From positions 166,001 through 230,000 of the forward strand of contig NC_090142.1 in NCBI RefSeq assembly GCF_017916325.1: 64,000 nucleotides of DNA, read 5' to 3'. A program made the translations under genes and the position numbers. Below the pieces are notes generated by a model. That model searched no databases. It had not been told where the DNA came from and worked only from the letters and a program-made list of their open reading frames with translations. This DNA comes from Leishmania martiniquensis (lineage: Eukaryota > Euglenozoa > Kinetoplastea > Trypanosomatida > Trypanosomatidae). Numbering within the stretch: the stretch's first letter is position 1; each line of letters opens with the position of its first letter. This document shows, piece after piece, positions 31,069 to 41,800 of this stretch.

Positions 31069-32070
31069 AGTCGTTTGGGATGAAGATGGCCCTTCGATCG
31101 CTTCACGTTTGAATGAGGGTGACGCTTGCTCGACGCTCTGAATCACGGCCACGCCTGTACGCTGTCGATACTGAGCGTCAAGAAGAGGCATTCGAAACGG
31201 AAAAGGGGGAGTGTTTGTGATGCTCACGCGGTGTCGCAGGCGAGGGTGCCATAAGAGAGAGAGTGGAAGGGGGACGGAAGAAAGTTAGGGCGGTAATGTG
31301 TGGTGGGTGTGATGGCATGCAGAGAGAAAAACACTGCGCGCCAGTCTGAAAGAGACGGGCATCGGCTTGATGCAGCCGGCATATCCTTCTTTGTATGTTG
31401 TTGCTGTTACGCACACATGCACACGCACGTGCGCGTTTGATGCAAACGTGAGCAAATCAGCAGGAAGGGAGGGAGGGCAATGTAAAAGGTGGAGAAACTC
31501 CGATGCATGATGAGAGGTGCCCATGCACGTCTATCTTCACAAAAACACACGGCACGGAAGACTTGAAAGAAAAAAGGGCACTAATCATCGAAGCATGTAT
31601 GGCTTCTTTTTCAGCTCATGTGTGAGGCGACGCACGCAACAGCAACAGCAACCGTAACAAGCGCAACAGCTATGCCACCTGCCCCTTTTTGCGTTTATCG
31701 TGCAAGGATCAGGGAAGATGTGTTGGAGAGGTCGATAGATGGGAACGAAAAGGAGAGGGGCGACGGACAGTCAGAGTATGTCTGTGAAAGGGAGCACAAA
31801 GTCCGCCGAAGGGCCTCAGCACACGTAACGTGAGCCAGGACGCCGAGGCGGAAAAACAGAGGGGGATAAAGGAGAGCAGCAACTCAGCCGAGATAGAGAG
31901 GCAAAGAGAGAGGAAAACACAGAGGCAGGCACCGGCAGACATGCTGACGAGCACAACGTCCGTTGATCGCCGGCAGAACGACTGAAGCCTCGCGTTCCCC
32001 CTTTTCTGCTTTTGTAAATCGCCCCTCGCCTGAGTGCTCATGGCATTTCATACGTGTAAAGACGTATTCC
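31069..32070. other. Intergenic UTR region between the two MaoC-like genes
   Basis: 5' UTR of copy 1 and 3' UTR of copy 2. It holds CA/TG simple sequence around 31400-31440 and a GA-rich plus strand. No gene seen. Confidence 0.55.
31171..31212 (-). promoter_or_regulatory. Candidate spliced-leader acceptor for MaoC-like copy 1
   Basis: On the minus strand a CCCCCTTTTCCGTTTC run and a CCTCTTCTTGACG stretch end in CTCAG, with the AG at 31172-31171, about 100 bases before the chosen ATG. It lies downstream of two in-frame ATGs and therefore excludes them. Confidence 0.45.
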
Positions 32071-32583
32071 TCATGTGGGGGTCCCTTTCCCCGCGTCGAC
32101 GACGCAGCGCTCCAGCCCACACGTCCACGCGCTTTCCCCTTCAAATTCCACCGTCTTGTTCATCCCTATCGAGTACCCTTCAACGCAGGTGATCTTCTTG
32201 CCCGAGTTCTTGGTGTCTGCCTTCTGAATGATGGTCAGCATCTCAATGAGTCCCTTGCTGCGGCGGAACTGGGTGACTTTGGCAATCACCTCCAGCTCAT
32301 CACCAACAAAGATGGGTGTGGTAAAGCGCAGGCTCTGTGAGAGGTACACCGTGTTCGGGCCTGGGATTTCCGTCGCCATCAGGCCAGAAAAGAGGGAGCC
32401 GGCCAGCATGCCGTGGCATACGGGGGAAGGGAATCCAGCTGCCCTCGCAGCGGCTGTGTCGCTGTGAATTGGGTTATAGTCTTGAATAAGATTCCCAAAC
32501 ATAACCACATCCTTCTGCGTGATTTTCACCGTCTTTGAAGCCTGCGCCCCGACGCGGATGATGCGGCGTGCGGTGGTTTGCAT
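32071..32583 (-). CDS. MaoC-like hydratase-2 / 3-hydroxyacyl-thioester dehydratase, copy 2
   Basis: 170 residues. Same fold and motif as copy 1: QDYNPIHSDTAAA, with catalytic Asp/His at about D35 and H40, then GMLAGSLFSGLMATEIPGPN and FVGDELEV. Over the 53 residues from AAGFP to LEVI the two copies share 41 identities. Copy 2 has a different, longer C-terminal tail after GESAW, including two Cys residues, and no C-terminal overlap with copy 1. Start: ATG 32583 lies only 9 bases after a strong acceptor (ACTATTCTCCCACCCCAG); the longer frame to 33147 overlaps the next gene and is not used. The role is probably in mitochondrial fatty acid metabolism. The N-terminus has Arg and Lys (MQTTARRIIRVG), but I cannot confirm targeting. 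Confidence 0.87.
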   Translation of the reverse strand: MQTTARRIIRVGAQASKTVKITQKDVVMFGNLIQDYNPIHSDTAAARAAGFPSPVCHGMLAGSLFSGLMATEIPGPNTVYLSQSLRFTTPIFVGDELEVIAKVTQFRRSKGLIEMLTIIQKADTKNSGKKITCVEGYSIGMNKTVEFEGESAWTCGLERCVVDAGKGTPT

Positions 32584-33121
32584 GGCGCTCCTCTGGGGTG
32601 GGAGAATAGTAGAGATGCTTACAGGCACGACAACGACGGATACATGACTAATTTGAGTACGTGTCGGCTGTGGAGGGAGGGCTGTCGCAGGGGGAGGAGG
32701 AGGGGGGGCACCGCAAGAAGAGCACACACGGAAAAGAAGGTGAGAAGCAAACAAGGCATTGAAAGTCAAAAGGGGAGGAGAGGGAGGAGAGAGACGGACA
32801 AACAGGTCGTCGCAGTTCTCATTGTCTGCAGGCATATCCTCACGGCCGCCGATCTTGCACAGCTTCGAGGGATAAAGCCTCGTTGAGGCGATCTGGAAAT
32901 AAAGGGACATGCGCTCATGAGCAGTCCTCCCTCCCGTCACCCTGTCATCAAAACGTATGCCGCCATGGCCCCCGCCATGGAGAAGACGCGCATACGCACA
33001 CAGCTTCATATGGCTTAAATATAACGCAACGGCGTTATACCCCCTTCGAAATGCCCACACCCAAGAATTCACCACGCGGATACACAAGTACGAAACAGCC
33101 TGCCGTGGTCGACAACCCACA
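32584..33121. other. Intergenic UTR region
   Basis: Between copy 2 and the 166-residue gene. It holds GA-rich plus-strand sequence at 32670-32800 and no recognisable gene. Confidence 0.55.
32593..32616 (-). promoter_or_regulatory. Candidate spliced-leader acceptor for MaoC-like copy 2
   Basis: The minus strand reads CTCTACTATTCTCCCACCCC followed by AG at 32594-32593, then 9 bases to the ATG. This is a typical polypyrimidine-AG arrangement with a very short 5' UTR. Confidence 0.55.
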
Positions 33122-33622
33122 TCAAATCCGGTTGTACTGCAGCGCATTCCGTTGCATCACCTTGTTCCATCGGTGCTCCCACCCTCCCTCGTTCAAGGTC
33201 TTGTCTGTACCCCAGCCCTTGTAGTGAACGCGGTGCACCAGAATGTTGCCACTGCGGACCATCTTGTTCATTGTCCAGGAGGATACGTTTGCGTACGGCA
33301 CCCACTCGCGCGTACCCAGCGTGCCCTGCACCGCGTAGTAGCGGTCTACGTTTGCGAGGCGATAGTAAGGAACTTTGAAGAGTCCAAACTGGTTGTAGCT
33401 GAAGCAAGCGACCTTCCGCTGAATCATCTGCTGCGGTAGCCCAGAAAGCGACTTTGCCAGCGGCTCATCGACGTTGGCCAGCGCCTGGCACAGGCTGCGC
33501 AACCACTCATCACGGAAGGACTTTTCATACATGAGGCGCGACTCCAGCACGAAGTGCGTATGCCGACGTGGCACATCCTGCCCAATATGCCGCATCAGCA
33601 AGGCGCCATTGCAGCCGAGCAT
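33122..33622 (-). CDS. Hypothetical protein, 166 residues
   Basis: Not recognised. The chosen ATG at 33622 (MLGCNGALLMRHIGQDVPRR) follows an acceptor-like CTTTCTCTCGTGGGAGTCTGCAG at 33634-33656; the longer frame to 33781 runs through that tract. The protein is rich in aromatic and basic residues (WVPYANVSSWTMNKM; HRVHYKGWGT; GGWEHRWNKVMQRN) and has no clear membrane span, like many kinetoplastid mitochondrial ribosomal or complex accessory proteins, but no domain is identified. It sits between the acyl-CoA dehydrogenase-like gene and the MaoC pair. A well-conserved-looking, non-repetitive sequence supports a real gene. Confidence 0.65.
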   Translation of the reverse strand: MLGCNGALLMRHIGQDVPRRHTHFVLESRLMYEKSFRDEWLRSLCQALANVDEPLAKSLSGLPQQMIQRKVACFSYNQFGLFKVPYYRLANVDRYYAVQGTLGTREWVPYANVSSWTMNKMVRSGNILVHRVHYKGWGTDKTLNEGGWEHRWNKVMQRNALQYNRI

Positions 33623-34409
33623 GGCTCTCGCGCCTGCAGACTCCCACGAGAGAAAGGCTGAATGGCGATACGATGAAGTTGAAGCACTGAAACAGACAAA
33701 TGGAGAAGAAAAGCCGTGGAAGTGCCAGCGAGAAGGTAACACAAACAAAAAAAATAAGCAGCATGGCCCGCACAGGGGCACTGAATAGTTGGTTTCACTT
33801 CCCTGTGCAAAAGGCGGGACGCCGCACAGCTCTGATCAGTGAGCGCGCCCGCCACAGGCGGCGAAGGTTGTGGTGCACGACCGCGCGCAACTCCGTGAGT
33901 GTGCCTTCGCTTTTTTCCTCTCGTCTTCCACTGCGAGTCGCCAGACGAGCCCTTATACTTGCGCTATGCAGCTTCGGCTCATTCCAGATATTCGGCACGC
34001 AAGCCCGTGTTCACTCGCTGCTTGGCAGCGCCTTTACGGAGAAACAGAAAGCAACACGTCGAAACAGTGACAGGGAGAAAACATAGTGGGAGTCTCGTTA
34101 GCGCTTAAGAGTTAACCACTACGGTTGTTTGTGATGCACAACTACTTCTCGCCCCAACATGAACAGATAGAGAGAGAGACGCGCAGATACTGAGAGCTGC
34201 GACGCGCACACACCATGTAATACGCGGCACCATTCACGACCACTGGGTGATCCCTAGGCTGCAGAATTTCCTTTTCACATCTGTATAGAGTGCCGTCCCC
34301 TAGGCTGAGCGTGTGTGTCTGCGTGTATCAATCGAAACGGAAACGCAGATGGTGCGTGATGCGACCAAAACAGACCTCGGTCCGTGCCAGACTGTGCCGC
34401 GACAACCCT
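33623..34409. other. Intergenic UTR region
   Basis: Carries the 5' UTR of the 166-residue gene (acceptor near 33634) and the 3' UTR of the dehydrogenase-like gene. Less simple in sequence than most other spacers; no gene or RNA recognised. Confidence 0.55.
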
Positions 34410-35969
34410 CTACGATTGCAGGGCCTCATCACACATCTCCACTGCAATTCGCTTGTAGGAGTCATCTGCAGTCATTCCGATATTGCGGGACTCCTCGGAT
34501 AGCTGAATGGCGCGATTGGTAGCCATAGTGATGAAGGTGCTTGCCAGTTCCTTTTCAGTTTCGGCAGTCAGCAGGCGCTTGCTTTGGCACATGGCCGCGC
34601 GCGACGCACTGGCAGAGGCGGCGTAGAGCAACGCCGCTGCTTCGCCAAGGCGGTTAATAATGAGTTGTTGCTGAGGTACCTGCGAACCATTTCGGACAAA
34701 GGTGGCCTCTACAGCATTACCAAAGGCAACCACAGCGGAATCGATGGCGGAGCAGTCAATCTCCCGCACTGGCACGCGATCCTTCATGCCCATGGACCGC
34801 ATCGTCCGCAGCTGCACCATCTGCAACGTGGACGTGCGCTGAAAGACAAGAGCATAGTCTTCAACTCCACAGCAAACGGCGGATGAGTAGAGAAAATCTG
34901 TGGATTCCATCATGGACAACAAAAGACGGGCGTTTGCAAAGCACTTTTCGAGCACCTCGCTCATGGGGGTCGCTGTCGACAGAATGCTGAGCCATTCATT
35001 CGTGCTGCTCTGCACGAATACACTAACGAGAGCCGCCTCCAGCAAGCTGTCTTCAGTGGGCAAATCTAGGTTAGCGGTTAGAGCGTACAGAGCGGACTCC
35101 ATCGCGTACATGATGCACGCACACGACGCGACCGTGTCAGCAGCCCATTGTTCCGGTACGCTGTCCCGCAGTTCCTGCACCACCCGCTTCGAAATGCCGA
35201 GCAGCGTGGACGCGTAGACGTACTGCTCAGTGAACAACGTGATCATGCGATCCTTAAAACCCTCCCCAACTACGCCAATAACGTCAGCAGCGGGAGCGGC
35301 CTCAAAGGTGACCGTCCCTTCGTTCACGCTCACCCCTTTTGCGCTCCTCTCCACCACAAAAAAGGTGTTTCGCCACACCTCCATCGGCCCTGCATCTGTC
35401 GAAGTCTGAGTTAACGCCTTGGCCAGCACCAGATAGTGCGTCGCGCTTTCAGCGAACTCACACTGCTTGCGTCCTGTGAGTTCGTATATGCCGTCGCTCG
35501 TGATCGCAGCCTTGGTACTGTTCATGCTAATGTCGTTTCCGCAGCCTTCCTGCGTGGCCCAGCCCATCATTATGCTACCATCAGACATACCGGTAAGGTA
35601 TTTCCCTTTCACTTCCTTCGATCCGACGGTGGACAGCAAATAGGACGCGAGGCTGCAATGCTGAATCGTCTGCAGCAACGTGCTATCACCGCTGGTTCCT
35701 ACCTCCTCACACACGAGAGCGTGTGCTGTGTGTCCTAGCCCCAGCCCACCATACTCAGCGGCGATTCGGGCGCCTGCAAGGTTCAGCTCTTTGTCGTTGC
35801 TCCGGACCTGCTCGATGAGTGTCTGCACAGTTTCTGACTCGTCGCCGTCGAGCTTCCGCGATGGGTACGGGAAAAGCTCTTCAGAAACGACGCGAAAGTT
35901 GAAAAGGCCAGCCACATACGAGGCATGGCGCGCGTACTGCCTTGGCGCTGAAGAAAACACGCGACGCAT
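34410..35969 (-). CDS. Acyl-CoA dehydrogenase-like protein (VLCAD/ACAD9 type) lacking the catalytic Glu
   Basis: 519 residues with a mitochondrial-type N-terminus (MRRVFSSAPRQYARHASY). Family landmarks in order: IAAEYGGLGLGHTAHA; the flavin/substrate loop GWATQEGCGNDIS, replacing the usual TEPxSGSD; FFVVERSAKGVSV; and ADVIGVVGEGFKDRM, which resembles the ACAD VLG-x-GxGF segment. A C-terminal helical extension (about 130 residues) is of the VLCAD/ACAD9 type. The FAD enzymes end the acyl-binding half with an IYEGT(N/S)-x-I-(Q/L)R-type motif whose Glu is the catalytic base; here the matching residues are VFQRTSTLQM, with Gln (near residue 377) and Arg for Glu-Gly. That would leave a fold without normal dehydrogenation. 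ACAD9-like proteins have second roles in respiratory complex I assembly. The start follows a pyrimidine run ending in CTGCAG, a few bases upstream. Confidence 0.85.
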   Translation of the reverse strand: MRRVFSSAPRQYARHASYVAGLFNFRVVSEELFPYPSRKLDGDESETVQTLIEQVRSNDKELNLAGARIAAEYGGLGLGHTAHALVCEEVGTSGDSTLLQTIQHCSLASYLLSTVGSKEVKGKYLTGMSDGSIMMGWATQEGCGNDISMNSTKAAITSDGIYELTGRKQCEFAESATHYLVLAKALTQTSTDAGPMEVWRNTFFVVERSAKGVSVNEGTVTFEAAPAADVIGVVGEGFKDRMITLFTEQYVYASTLLGISKRVVQELRDSVPEQWAADTVASCACIMYAMESALYALTANLDLPTEDSLLEAALVSVFVQSSTNEWLSILSTATPMSEVLEKCFANARLLLSMMESTDFLYSSAVCCGVEDYALVFQRTSTLQMVQLRTMRSMGMKDRVPVREIDCSAIDSAVVAFGNAVEATFVRNGSQVPQQQLIINRLGEAAALLYAASASASRAAMCQSKRLLTAETEKELASTFITMATNRAIQLSEESRNIGMTADDSYKRIAVEMCDEALQS

Positions 35970-36475
35970 CTGACTCTGCAGAAGGTGGCTGCAGGCTCTT
36001 GCTTCAAGCTTTTAGCTACAATCAGCACAGAGCAGATCTTTTTTTTTCGCAGAAGTAAGAAACACCAAGTCCCAACGACGGGGGGAGAAAGAGTTGTCGG
36101 CAGAACAGTGAACCCCGAAAGATGTTTAAATGAGGTTACGCATGCGCAATGCGTGGCGTAATCAAACTACGATGTCGCTCGTTCAGACAAAGCTGTGAGG
36201 CACTGAATGGTCAGCCTCCACCCCCGTTCTGTTCCATCCCTTGAGACAAGCAACACACTAGTGTGAGCATCGGTAGACTTTGCACCGAGCAACGAAGAAA
36301 AAGAACCTGTGCTGTTTCCCTCTGCCCTGCTGGCCGCTGGCGAGTTTTATTGCCCTCTTTGTCAGTTTTGTGTTTCTTATGCGTCTCTTATAAGGGAAAG
36401 AAGCGTTAGTTTCTTTAGCGGTGCACACGTACTGCTCCTCAACAAGAGCCAAGTTCACCTAGCCGCTGTTGTATC
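35970..36475. other. Intergenic UTR region
   Basis: 5' UTR of the dehydrogenase-like gene and 3' UTR of TSR1. The acceptor-like CACCTTCTGCAG lies just before the ATG. Nothing else seen. Confidence 0.6.
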
Positions 36476-38818
36476 TTACTCTTCCTCCTCGTTTTCCAGA
36501 TCCCCAGCAGTGACGTCGGACATGTTAAACGCAACGGTGGTCCATTTCGGATATACCCTTTTGAATAGATCCATACACACGACATCATGCTGCATAACCT
36601 GGTCATTGAGAACAGCCTTGAAAAGGCCGTGGGTACCAACGGGTTTGGTTATCTTGCCACGACGACCGAGCTTCGTGTAAAGGTCGACCGGCTGGAACCA
36701 CTTGACATCGTCGGCATTAAAAAACATGTACTTGACAATAACCTGCTTTTTGTGAATTACCGCAACGCGCCCGCTAAGAACGACACGCTTTAGCAGGAGA
36801 GTGTCCGGGTTGGGAGGGAGGCTGCCGCCAAAGCATGCTAGCCGAAGAGGGTTTCCCTCTGCCTGCTCCTCGAGTGAAGGTACCTGGAAAAGGAGCAACG
36901 GACATGGGTTGTAGCTGATGGGACCGAAGAATGTCGCCATGCGGAACCTGTCTCCTCCGTGGAAAAAACGGGCAAACTTGGATCGGTCGCCTGAGCTGAT
37001 GTCGCTGAAGAGCGGGGAGACGTAGAACTTGCGGAACCCGATATGCGCCAACATTGGGGTTTTGGACTTGATAGGCTCATCCAGCTCTGACGCTCGCTGA
37101 ACCTGAAAGTGCAATACAGACCACTTTTGCTCATGCTGTAGCTGACCTGAAGCAATGAGGAGACGCGGCTTGCAAGCATCCCACAAGCTTTGAGGGACGT
37201 TGACGAGAGTGATTGCGATGTGCATGCCCACATCACTCATACCTTCTTGGCACGCATCAATGGCGCTCCCGCGAATGCGAGAGTACCCCTGAAGCTTGTA
37301 GATGTAAGCGTACTGCGGAGGAAGATTTTCCGATGGATTCCATTTGCCTGTGTGGAAGCTCTTCATTCCACGGTACTTCGCAAAGCGCTGCCTCGCGGGT
37401 ATGTTGACAGGAGTGTCAACCATATCGGGATTCCAAGCTTCCTCTTCGCTCAATTCCCGCAGCTTCTCCATCTCTAGCATCCTTTCCTCTTCTGTCATGC
37501 GCTCTAGACGAACGACATCCTCAGCCTTTAGAAAATCGACGTCGGTTTGTGCCGTGCGATGAGACATGGCATCCCCCATCAAGGCGTCCTCATCGTGCAT
37601 CATCACCTGCTGCTGCTCCGGTGACCTGTCCCTTACGATATTCTCTTCCGTATCGTACCACGCCGCTTGGTCGCTAGAAGCACCAGCTGGTACACGAATT
37701 TTGTATGTCTGAGCCATTTCTTGGTGGTAGAGTACGTCCGCATCAGTCGGATAGCCGTCATCCTCAAGAGTCGCATTGGCCTGAATTTGCTGAAGAGACT
37801 CCCTCTGCTCTTCCTCAGACGCCTCAATGAGCACACGTTCGTCGCCTTTTCGCACTTCTTCAATCTTGCAGACTTGGAAAGTGCCATGATTCGTTAGGTG
37901 TACAAGTTGTGTAGCAGATAGAGGCATGCCACGCAAGTGGCCCGTGATGGTAAGCTGCTGCGTCTCACCATTGTAGGACTTTTCCTCTGCAACCATGTAC
38001 GGATGCTGGTCTCTCCACTTCAAGGTACGGATTTTCGACACCTGCATGTGGCGTAGAATGCTGGCGTAGTCATCTTCACTTACAACAGACACAATTTTCG
38101 TTGTGTCATTCTGTACAGAACTGAAGTAGCGCTGGTGGATCCTCAGGACCTTCTGCCGCTGGCGATCCGCGAAAGTGTGCAGGTTTTGGATTATGACGAC
38201 AATGCTTGGTGCGCCCTGAGAATTGATGGCTGCAACGAGATCGCGCGTATAGTCGGTGATGCATAAGCCAACATCACTGAACCACGTGGTCGCAATAGTT
38301 TCTGTTTCGTCTTCACTAGTGAAAGCCCGCGTATCCTGAAGTTCCCAGATAGTGTTTTGTACGGCTTGTGAGCAGTCAAGTGTAAGAACGAGAAAATCGC
38401 TCACTTTCGCGACATCAATGCAGTCCTGATCATTGCAGTTCTTTTCGCAGATAAATGTGAAAGCCGCCTTCTTTTCCTTGGAAACGACTGTGAATGGCTC
38501 ATCGCCGCCTGGAAAGTCCGCATTGAGGCTCTTGCAGAACCCTTGAAGAACTTCCTCTGTATTACCTGACTCGTTGGCAGGAACAATGCCAATAATGCGT
38601 GGTATCCCGTCAGCGCTCCCCAAGCGCCGCTTCTCCAGAGATGCACGGGCTCGCTTGTCCCGTAATGCTGCAGCTACCTGCTTTTGCCGCTCCCTGTTGT
38701 GAGCAGAAGTCCCAGCCTTCACACTGGAGTGCTTGCTCTGCAGTTGACGACCCTTGGATTTGTGAGCGAGAGCATGCTTTGATGCAAAGCGCTGCTTGTG
38801 TTCCTTGTTGCGAGCCAT
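36476..38818 (-). CDS. TSR1: TSR1, 40S ribosome-biogenesis factor of the BMS1/TSR1 family
   Basis: 780 residues from ATG 38818 (MARNKEHKQRFASKHALAHK), a Lys/Arg-rich nuclear/nucleolar N-terminus typical of TSR1. A degenerate GTPase-like region follows (IPRIIGIVPANES; FLVLTLDCSQ) without a P-loop GKT, as in TSR1 but unlike BMS1. Then comes the AARP2CN domain (HPYMVAEEKSYNG; LRGMPLSATQLVHL). A C-terminal RIBIOP_C/DUF663 block (RGSAIDACQEGMSDVGMHI; FFGPISYNPCPLLLF; PVDLYTKLGRRGKITKPVGT) ends in an acidic tail. TSR1 is a 20S pre-rRNA maturation factor that binds late pre-40S particles. The frame extends to 38905, but the extra residues look non-coding. TSR1 is the first gene of the leftward array and lies next to the divergent region. 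Confidence 0.95.
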   Translation of the reverse strand: MARNKEHKQRFASKHALAHKSKGRQLQSKHSSVKAGTSAHNRERQKQVAAALRDKRARASLEKRRLGSADGIPRIIGIVPANESGNTEEVLQGFCKSLNADFPGGDEPFTVVSKEKKAAFTFICEKNCNDQDCIDVAKVSDFLVLTLDCSQAVQNTIWELQDTRAFTSEDETETIATTWFSDVGLCITDYTRDLVAAINSQGAPSIVVIIQNLHTFADRQRQKVLRIHQRYFSSVQNDTTKIVSVVSEDDYASILRHMQVSKIRTLKWRDQHPYMVAEEKSYNGETQQLTITGHLRGMPLSATQLVHLTNHGTFQVCKIEEVRKGDERVLIEASEEEQRESLQQIQANATLEDDGYPTDADVLYHQEMAQTYKIRVPAGASSDQAAWYDTEENIVRDRSPEQQQVMMHDEDALMGDAMSHRTAQTDVDFLKAEDVVRLERMTEEERMLEMEKLRELSEEEAWNPDMVDTPVNIPARQRFAKYRGMKSFHTGKWNPSENLPPQYAYIYKLQGYSRIRGSAIDACQEGMSDVGMHIAITLVNVPQSLWDACKPRLLIASGQLQHEQKWSVLHFQVQRASELDEPIKSKTPMLAHIGFRKFYVSPLFSDISSGDRSKFARFFHGGDRFRMATFFGPISYNPCPLLLFQVPSLEEQAEGNPLRLACFGGSLPPNPDTLLLKRVVLSGRVAVIHKKQVIVKYMFFNADDVKWFQPVDLYTKLGRRGKITKPVGTHGLFKAVLNDQVMQHDVVCMDLFKRVYPKWTTVAFNMSDVTAGDLENEEEE

Positions 38819-41800
38819 CGTATATGAGCTGGCTACATTGGGGGGAAAGTAGAGAAAGGAAAAGCAGAAAAGACATTGGAAGCCGCATGAGCGAGTGAAA
38901 AACAATAGAAGGTCGAATGGCAGTCCGCATGTTAAGGATCATGAGGAAAAGTTTTTTGCCTCCTATCATGCTTCCTCTCTGTGCATCTTTGGCAAGATGC
39001 CTACGTGAATCGCGTGCTGAGAGAGCGGGGAATGCCGGAAGAACAGCAAAAGGATAGCGAGCAAAGCCTAACAGGTGCCAACCGAGAAGAGAGAGAGACT
39101 GGTGCCTATTTATATATCGGCAAAAGAAGTCTGCATACTTAAGAGGCTGGTTCCTCAAAAAAAAAAACGAGCACGAGTTCCTCGGAGTGATATATGAAAG
39201 GCAACAGAATTTCACGGCTACATAGAAAGCAAAAATTATGGCGCACACTCCTCATTCGACCCCTTCCAGGACAGCTTTGCCTTCTCCCTTCCACAGCGAG
39301 CACAACGACGATTTCTTCAGTGCGATCTTGTCACAAGCATGTAAGTCGAGTACTAAAGATCAGGCGAGAGGCCTCTCGGTTGAGCGCAGCACCCTTCGAA
39401 TTGAATAGCAAATTTTAAGCCGCGCACATGCCGCAGTTTACGGCATACACCTAGTCAAAAATGAAGAGTACATGTCCCTACCCCGAATCACTGTATGGCA
39501 CAGACCAGCGTACCTTGCAAGAGCTTTTCGTTGCCTTTTCTCATTCGTAATGCGATCATTGTATCATAGTGCATGTGGTTAGCTCTACGACCGTCCAGCC
39601 ACACACCCCATGGCTTCTTGCGAAGCAGTGCTACCTATGCGCCGCACAAGGCGTCCACCCATTTACCTGTGCACAGCCTTAGCCGGAAGCGCTGGCCACA
39701 GGATTTCCAGGTCAACCGACAGTCGTGCCTAATATGCCGGCCATCGCCTTTTGCATCCCCAGGGGTGGCTGAGGCCCTCCTGCGATTAAGAAAAGAATGA
39801 GAAATGGGTGAAAACCAGCGCGTTCAGCTGACACTCTGATCATCCGCTGATTGGAGCAAGCTTATTCAGCCTCGCAAGTGGCCCCGTGACACGCCACACA
39901 GTTCCTGAATGCTGGCATCAGCAGCAATACCTTACTCTGACCCCCATCGCCACAGCTATTTGATCCTGCTATCACCAGAAGCGATGCGACGCTCGCAGAG
40001 ACAGAATGATTCGCTTCCTAATAAAGGAGATGCTTCAAATTGATACCACAATGAAACGCCCACCCCCGTCCTCAAAGACCCTTTGCATTTGCAAGTGAGA
40101 CAGCGTTTGTGGGCAGACTCTACCCCCCCCCTCCCCCACCAAAGAGAAATTTGAAATCGAAAACCACTCGAGATTCGGCACGGCTACAGCTTTAGATGCC
40201 ACACTCTAAGGCTCCAGTTCACTCCCCCCCCCCTTCCCTCCCTTCAACGAAAAACTTGGGTTTCCCTGCGCCCACTTGAATGCTAAAATTGCAGCAATTT
40301 TCCTGGCGCGTCTGAAAATCCAGCGGAGACTGACCCCCCACCCCACGCCTAAAGCAGCCAGGAAGCGGCCCTAGAAACACCGCCAAATGCCTTTTCAGCA
40401 TTCCGCATCAATAGACATCCCTGAGTTCAGCCAAAGCCTTCCACCCCCACCACTGCGTCGACTACGGCACCCCACCACAGTCGAGAACGCCTTTTCGGAG
40501 GGAGCACCGCGCCACTTACTCCCCACCATAAAGCTAGCCTGCCCTTTTTTGCTAGCCGGGTACACCGCGTTGCGGTGTATACCAGAAATGTGTCGTGATG
40601 ACGCCACTTTTACCGCACCGCAACAAACTAGGCCCGTAGTGAAAGGCGCCTCCTTTCTATCCCGGCCCTCTTCTCTTCCCCACTGGCAAAGCTTATGGAC
40701 ACGATCCTTGCCCATAGGTCCCCTACAAAACCGATACGATAACTACCTGTACCAAAACACCGGTGCCAGAAACACCTTCGAAAAGCGCACCGCGACAGAA
40801 GCCCGTATCGTGCAAGCCGCCTGTGGTGCGCGCCCCCACCCCCTTTCCCTTCAGATGCCTGCGCGACATTCGGTCTCGAAGGGTGTTCCTCAGTGCGGCG
40901 TGGGGTGGTAGGGGGCGCGGCGGTGGCGTTTCCATCCTCACCCATGGGTGCATAAAAGTGGGTGTGGGTTGACCCCCCACCTAAAACCCCGCAAAAGCGG
41001 CTACCACTGGGGCGGGGCGCCCTGCGGCGGGAATGGGCCACCCAGACACCCCGGGGTCCCTTCCCACACCCAAACACTGCCGCAAGGACGCCACCGCCGC
41101 CGCCACGGCGCCAACCGATGGCCGCGCCTCTGTGCTCGGCGTGAACTACTCGAAGCTCCCTGGGCTGTTTCGGAACCCTTGACCAGCGCCAAAACATTTC
41201 GCCTTCATAACGAAAGCAGGAAAGCGTGATGACGCCGTGAAAACACACCTGACCCAGCTAAAGACGACGCTTTGACGGCCCGGGGGGAGCGAGGGGGTGG
41301 TGGTGTCCTTCTGGCCCTGGGCATTTGGCCGGCGGGTGGGTATATTAGGAAAAGCGGGCGGCTCCACCCACTGCGTCCTCAGCTTCCCAGAAACCCACAA
41401 ATCCCCACTCTGTGCCATTTAAATCTATCATACAGAAGCGCCGATGACCACGCAAACACCGGAGCCCGCTGGGCAAAGCATCCGCCCGAGCAATGCGGCG
41501 GGCGATTTTTTTCCTGCGCGTGGGCCTGGCGCCTCTGGGCGGCTATCGGGGCGGCCCCCGCAAGCCCCCCCCGCCTCCCCCGATCAGCCTTAAACCAAGC
41601 CCCCCCAAAATGCGGGCTTACCATGCCCTCTGCTTACCTCTTTCTCTCACAACCATGTGGCGCAGGCGAGAAATTTATGCAAGCGGCCCCAGGCGAAAAC
41701 AACGCATCGGCCTTCCGGCTATCTACGTGAGAACGGCTTTGTTGGGCGACTGTGATGTGTGTGAGACGAGAAAGCGTGAGGGGAGGAGAAGAACGTGATG

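Noticed and set aside
40628..41248. 206-codon minus-strand frame in the switch region
   Set aside because: No family similarity; composition follows the local GC and homopolymer runs.
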